Assembly: GCA_033439295.1 (NCBI GenBank)
Contig: JAVTLE010000014.1
Location: 2,170,001-2,234,000 of the forward strand
DNA length: 64,000 nt
Direction of reading: 5' to 3'
DNA from: Deuterostichococcus epilithicus
Taxonomy: Eukaryota > Chlorophyta > Trebouxiophyceae > Prasiolales > Stichococcaceae
Shown: piece by piece, positions 59,926 through 64,000 of the stretch
Layout of the letters: each line of letters starts with the position of its first letter
Numbering within the stretch: the first letter of the stretch is position 1
The notes under the pieces: model-generated
The model's database searches: none
The model's input: only the letters and a program-made list of their open reading frames with translations
What the model was told of the DNA's origin: nothing
Translations under genes and position numbers: made by a program

Positions 59926-60010
59926 CCAAGTCCAAGTCCACCCGCCACCAACACCCGCCGCAGCCCACCACCCGGCACTCCCCACCATCCACCGCTCACC
60001 GCCACTTGCC
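59926..60010 (+). repeat. C/A-rich low-complexity sequence
   Basis: CCACCCGGCACTCCCCACC-type units, the same family as the neighbouring low-complexity blocks. Confidence 0.6.
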
Positions 60011-60575
60011 GCCGCCAAACAGGGCGGTGGGCCGGTCTGCCGCGCGAGCAGCGCAGCTGTCAGCGATGCAACAGCGGCGAGGTTGATGACGCAGAGCACA
60101 TGCCCTCGGGGTGTTCTGCTCTGCTAGACCAGCGCCTCATCCAGCACGTGGAGTTGTTCAGCCGGGGCGACGCCACAGTCGAGGCGTTCATGCAGCAGGA
60201 CCCTGCCAGCTTGGGGGTGTTTCTGCGGCATTGCGCCGATCGCTGCGCGGAGCTAGAGGGCGTGGGCTCGTGCTCTCAATGAGGACTATCATCATCATGC
60301 TTTCAAGGCAGAGGTTGGAAAACGGAAAAATACCCATGGGGTCTCGAGTTCGATTCCTTATGCGGACAAAAAAAAGGAGTGAATTGGGTCATAGTCATAC
60401 ATATGACTGCCCTGCTTTCGCATTGCTTCGGCAATCACCCATCGCTATCAATCATCTTCGGGTGACACTCCCCATCATCTCTTGGTTGTGTATATAAGTG
60501 GATTTAATTCCACTTTCACAACCAACCTTCCGGTCAAAGGTTCTTTCACTTTTCACGCTCCACCACCCCCACCCC
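60011..60575 (+). mobile_element. LINE ORF2 C-terminus with zinc knuckle and 3' UTR, plus orientation
   Basis: Plus-strand reading gives CQRCNSGEVDDAEHMPSGC, a Cys-Cys-His-Cys arrangement typical of LINE reverse-transcriptase C-termini, then VEAFMQQDPASLGVFLRHCA and a stop at 60280-60282. The 3' UTR contains TCTCGAGTTCGATTCCT near 60341 and TATATAAG near 60490. It is the inverted counterpart of 56533-57035, but with an internal module order changed. Confidence 0.65.
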
Positions 60576-61125
60576 CAAGAGGGCACCTTGCTGTCGGGAC
60601 TTTTGGGGTTGGCATGGGGGTAGATGGCGATTTCATTCTCTGTGTTTGGGTTTCGGAGTGGTGTGCCATAGCGCTCGCGGAATCCTGCGATGGGAGCGGC
60701 TAGCTTAGGTGCCGGGGGCAGTTTAGGCATGTTGCGCAGTCAGACATCCCGCAGCCTTGGCAGCGGGAGGTCAGGCCTAGCAGGTGTTTTTCAGTCCTTG
60801 GCTTTTGTGTTTGGTCTGCTTCGACCAGCATGCAGGGCGCCTCACGGCGTTTCCGGTCCCAGCGAGCCAGAGAGCTCGGCGCCTTGTGCGCAACTGGTCC
60901 TGTATGTCTGCGCGGGGTTTACTAGGTTTACCTGCGGGTGCTGTGGCACATGACTCTATGACTGGACATGGTTGCCGATGTCGTTTTGATCTGCTCGACG
61001 CCCTTTCCGTTTGTTCCCTCAGCATGTCGCTTGCTGTTGCGCATTCCGACCGCCTTCGGGCCTGTGCTATAGTCAGCCACTTGACTGCACAGTATGTAAC
61101 CAAGACCAAGTCCAAGCAAGACACG
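60576..61125. mobile_element. LINE-derived untranslated sequence, rearranged
   Basis: 60588-60667 matches, inverted, a module at about 56785-56870. 60826-60960 is related to 57950-58110 and 58710-58830. 60945-61110 is the inverted counterpart of 57060-57250. No coding sequence of its own. Confidence 0.55.
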
Positions 61126-62752
61126 GCGCGAGCTCAGCAGCAGCAACAGAGCGGGCATCAAGCTTAAGCACACCCACAGTTGACTTGCCACCATGCAGGG
61201 ACTCAATGCCCTTGGTGACAGAGGCACCTGTGAACTGCACATTCAACTCGGAACCATCTGCGGCTGGTGGCGCGGCGCCGGCGTCGGCTGTCGGGTCCTC
61301 TTGCACATCAGAAGGGATGGCGGGCTGCTGCCCCAGCAGATCACGAAAGTAGTCAGCCATGGCATCATCAGGCACAGCGCAGACACGCTTCTTGGCAACT
61401 TTAAATTTGCCCCAGAAGCGCGCCGGGTTGGCCTGGGCCAGGGTGAGGAGGGCGATGGCCTGGCTGCGCGTCCAGCGGCTCAGCTTGCGCCGCAGCGCGC
61501 GCTGGTACTCAGCGCGCGCCGCGCGAGCCGCGTGCGAACGCGGATCGCTGCGCATGCCCTGCCGCGCTGCGTGCCGGCCGTCGGCCAGCTCCTTGTCCCA
61601 CCAGTCTGGCTGCTCCTTGGCGCCGCGCCGCCGCCCCTTGGCGGCTGGCTGCGACGCCAGCACCTGTGCCTGCGTGCGCTCAACGAAAGAGTCGAACTGC
61701 TGTCCTGCCTCATGGATGTCTGCCGGAGTTGCGGCCGTACAAGCTGCAACCTCCATCAGATACAGATCCATGACTGAGTCAGGCTGCCGCAGCAGCTCCT
61801 GCCATGCGGCCAGCTGCACGTCCGTCTTAAGGCGCGGCGGCTCGGGAGCCGGCGGCGGCGGCGGCGGCATTGCTGGCCGGCGGCGCGGGCGCCGCCGTTG
61901 CGAGGTCGGGCTGGCTGCGGAGCGACGCTCTATCTGCAAGACCACAGCAAGGTGGTCCGACTCCGGCGCCGGCATCACCTGCAAAGACTGAATGAGGGGC
62001 ATGGCGTCAGGGCTGGCCAGCACATAGTCGATGAGGCTGCTGCCCTCCTGACTCTGGCTGACAAAAGTAACCTGTCCCTGCTCATCACCCGACACACGAC
62101 CGTTAGCAATGCGCATGCTGGTGGAGATGCACAGATCGAGCAGCTCCGTGCCCCACAGGTTTGGCCGCGCCAGCGGGTCGCGACTGTGTCGCTGCGACCG
62201 CACTGGCTCGGCGCCGGTGGACAGGAAAGGCTCCCGAATGGGGTGAGTGATGGTCCCGGGAAAATCCGGGAATGTGGCTGTGCGTGCATTCAGGTCCCCA
62301 ATGACAAAGACATGACCCAAGCGCGAGGTGGCCCCAACCTCCTCACTCAATGCCTCCCAAACCGCAGGTCCCTTCCCAGCTAGTGCTGAGCTGCCCTCTG
62401 GTGGAATGTAGCATGCAAACATGTATGCATCCTCCTCCTGCCCGATGCAGCCATCAAGACGCAGTAAGGCATAGCAGCCCTGTGGCCCTGTCGACAGCAC
62501 CGTGACCTTTAGTGCCAGCGCGTCAGCGACGTACACGGCGATGCCGCCTCGCGTGCCGCCGTGCTGAAGCTTTCGGCTCCGAGGCAGATTGAGGATGGCG
62601 GTGTAGCCTGCCAGCTCCGGCGCGTCAGCGCCCTTCCGCAGCCACGTCTCCGTGAACACCAGAACGTCGCAGGCCGCTCCCTGGATGGCCTGCGTGATAG
62701 CAAACGCATTTCTTGAGAGCCAGCCATGGACGTTCAGGTGCAACACGGACAA
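61073..62752 (-). mobile_element. LINE ORF2, endonuclease part only
   Basis: A 559-codon open frame. The APE-type endonuclease is complete in motif order: LNVHGW near the start, VFTETWLRKG, VFVIGDLNARTATFPDFPG, GSSLIDYVLAS and APESDHLAVVLQ. A Pro/Arg linker and a basic helical region (WWDKELADGRHAARQG, RFWGKFKVAKK) follow. After LNVQFTGASVTKGIESLHGG, where the reverse transcriptase would begin, the frame runs into LINE 3' sequence and stops. There is no RT catalytic motif, so the copy cannot move itself. L1-like order; clade not determined. Confidence 0.85.
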
Positions 62753-62803
62753 TGAGCTGTGAGGGGACCGGACGGCGCCGGGCGCAGCCCGGCCCCAACA
62801 CCC

Positions 62804-63600
62804 CTAGCAGACATCGATGCGTGCAGCAGCAGGCATGGTGGTGGGGTCGGCGGCCGCCGCAGCCGTCGGAGGGGTAAAGCCCTCTGCCGGCGCCTGGACG
62901 TCCGGCGATGCAGTGGGTGCAGACTCGTCATGCAGGACACTGAAGAATGATGGCACTCCCACGGGGACTGCAACAGGAAGAGGGCGGAAAGCGCGGTGAA
63001 TCGGCGAGCGCCGCTGGTCGGCGATGCGCTGTCGGGCGAAGTCCAGCGTGGCCTTGGCCGCGCGGCGCGCGGTCGCCACCTCCTGCGGCGTGAGCAGCTG
63101 CTCTTGGCGACGTGCTAGTCGCCAGCTGCGCGGCGGCGCCGCGCTGCTGCGGCGGCAGGCTGCGGTAGATGCTGACGGGGCAGTCGTGCGGCAACAGCGC
63201 CTTGGCGCTGCGCATCGCACGCTCGACAGACCGGTCCGCGAGCCGGATGACCGCCAGGCCATCGCGGTGCCCGCTGACGCGCAGCACCGTGATGAGCGGT
63301 GCTGCGTCAGCCATGCCGAGGCTCTCGGCGGCAAAATCTGCCACTGCAGCGTGCGCCGCATCGCGGCTGCTGCCGGCGGCAAAGTCGAGTCCAGAGATGA
63401 CCCAATCGGGGCTCTGTGGCGCTGACGCTGGCTGCTGCAGCTGCGAGCTGTGCGGTGGAGCCGCGGCCGCGGCTGCCGGCCCTGAGGCCGGCGTCGGCGG
63501 CGCTGCCCGGCAGATGGCCTGGGCGTGCGGCCCGTCCAGCGCCGCTGTGGGCTTGGGGCCAGCCGCCTGCGCAACGCCGTAGCTCGCCGCGGGCGCCTCC
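62804..63600 (-). mobile_element. LINE ORF1, frame-shifted copy
   Basis: Upstream of ORF2 by 51 nt. A C-terminal frame ending at 62804 (EQLLTPQEVATARRAAKATL, PTASPDVQAPAEGF) and an N-terminal frame (WVISGLDFAAGSSRDAAHAA, ITVLRVSGHRDGLAVIRLAD, CPVSIYRSLPPQQRGAAAQL) together cover ORF1. One extra base near 63122 relative to the 59-kb copy breaks the frame. The N-terminal frame extends into low-complexity sequence with no clear start. Confidence 0.7.
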
Positions 63601-64000
63601 ACGACCTGCTTTGCTGGCCAGCCTATCCACCATCCGCCACACACCGCCACGTGCCGCCGCCACCTGCCACCTGCCTGCCGCCTACCACCTGCCACCTNCT
63701 TCTTTGTTGGCTTGCCATCCGGCACCCACCGCCCGNCACCCGTCGCCATNCGTCACCCGCCANCCGAAACCACCACCCGCCACAGCCCACCACCCGGCAC
63801 TCCCCACCATCTACCGCTCACCGCCACTTGCCGCCGCCTCCTTTCACAGTGTTTTCGAACACTCACGACCACCCATCACTCACCACCCCTCGTCTCTCGC
63901 CGCCACCTGCCGCCGCTTGCCACCTTCAGCGGCCACCTCCTGCCACCACCCACCCGCCACCCAGCAGGCCTTCCTCGAGAACGTCAGCATGGCCGGCCGC
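63601..64000 (+). repeat. C/A-rich low-complexity sequence at window end
   Basis: CCACC/GCCACC units with four unresolved bases (about 63699, 63736, 63750, 63763). Contains a segment (from about 63847) matching 57399-57440, including the GTGTTTTCGAACAC hairpin. It may be the LINE 5' UTR of the adjacent minus-strand copy, or a host satellite. Confidence 0.6.

Overview
The window is nuclear DNA of a green alga, most likely a trebouxiophyte (inference). The reasons are high GC, dense short GT-AG and GC-AG introns that split nearly every domain, plant-type gene families (AXR1, a plant-type guanylate-binding protein with a C-terminal SAP-like tail, an EF-hand type II NADH dehydrogenase, a DUF3181-like protein) and a cluster of LINE-type retrotransposons. 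There are no bacterial operons and no CRISPR array. No tRNA or rRNA gene was recognised. Exon borders below were read by eye from splice signals, reading phase and family conservation, so single borders can be wrong.

Layout. 149-3680 (-): histidine kinase with a divergent receiver-like tail. 4669-19236 (+): a tandem array of three intact-looking cytochrome P450 genes of about 4.1-4.4 kb each (A, B, C), all with an N-terminal anchor, I-helix, ExxR, PERF and haem-Cys motifs. 20050-20617 (+): small TMEM42/EamA-like membrane protein, immediately followed by a TruA-type tRNA pseudouridine synthase ending at 23136. 23564-29173 (-): guanylate-binding-protein-like large GTPase of about 800 aa in 13 exons. 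29676-30941 (+): OMS1-like methyltransferase. 31220-35199 (-): FAM114-like protein. 36025-39712 (+): AXR1/NAE1, the regulatory subunit of the NEDD8 E1. 40237-45638 (-): type II NADH dehydrogenase with an internal EF-hand. 45995-49683 (-): RIO1 kinase. About 50214-51712 (+): unassigned helical protein. 52551-54092 (+): TVP38/TMEM64 (VTT) membrane protein. About 54452-55477 (+): DUF3181-like protein. From 55478 to the end I see no host gene. From about 56.5 kb the DNA is a nest of truncated, inverted and rearranged LINE copies embedded in C/A-rich low-complexity sequence.

The host genes look like ordinary housekeeping loci packed head-to-head and tail-to-tail; only the P450s form a functional cluster. 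The most notable points are: (1) six introns that appear to need a GC donor, spread over four genes; (2) a TMEM42 intron whose retention gives one open frame running into TruA, which shows no ATG of its own; (3) P450 paralogues that differ in intron presence and position and in a low-complexity loop; (4) a LINE copy with an exact 23-bp target duplication and, inside it, an apparent tail-only insertion with its own 11-bp duplication; (5) a 32-nt micro-exon in the NADH dehydrogenase. I did not find a convincing wholly new system.
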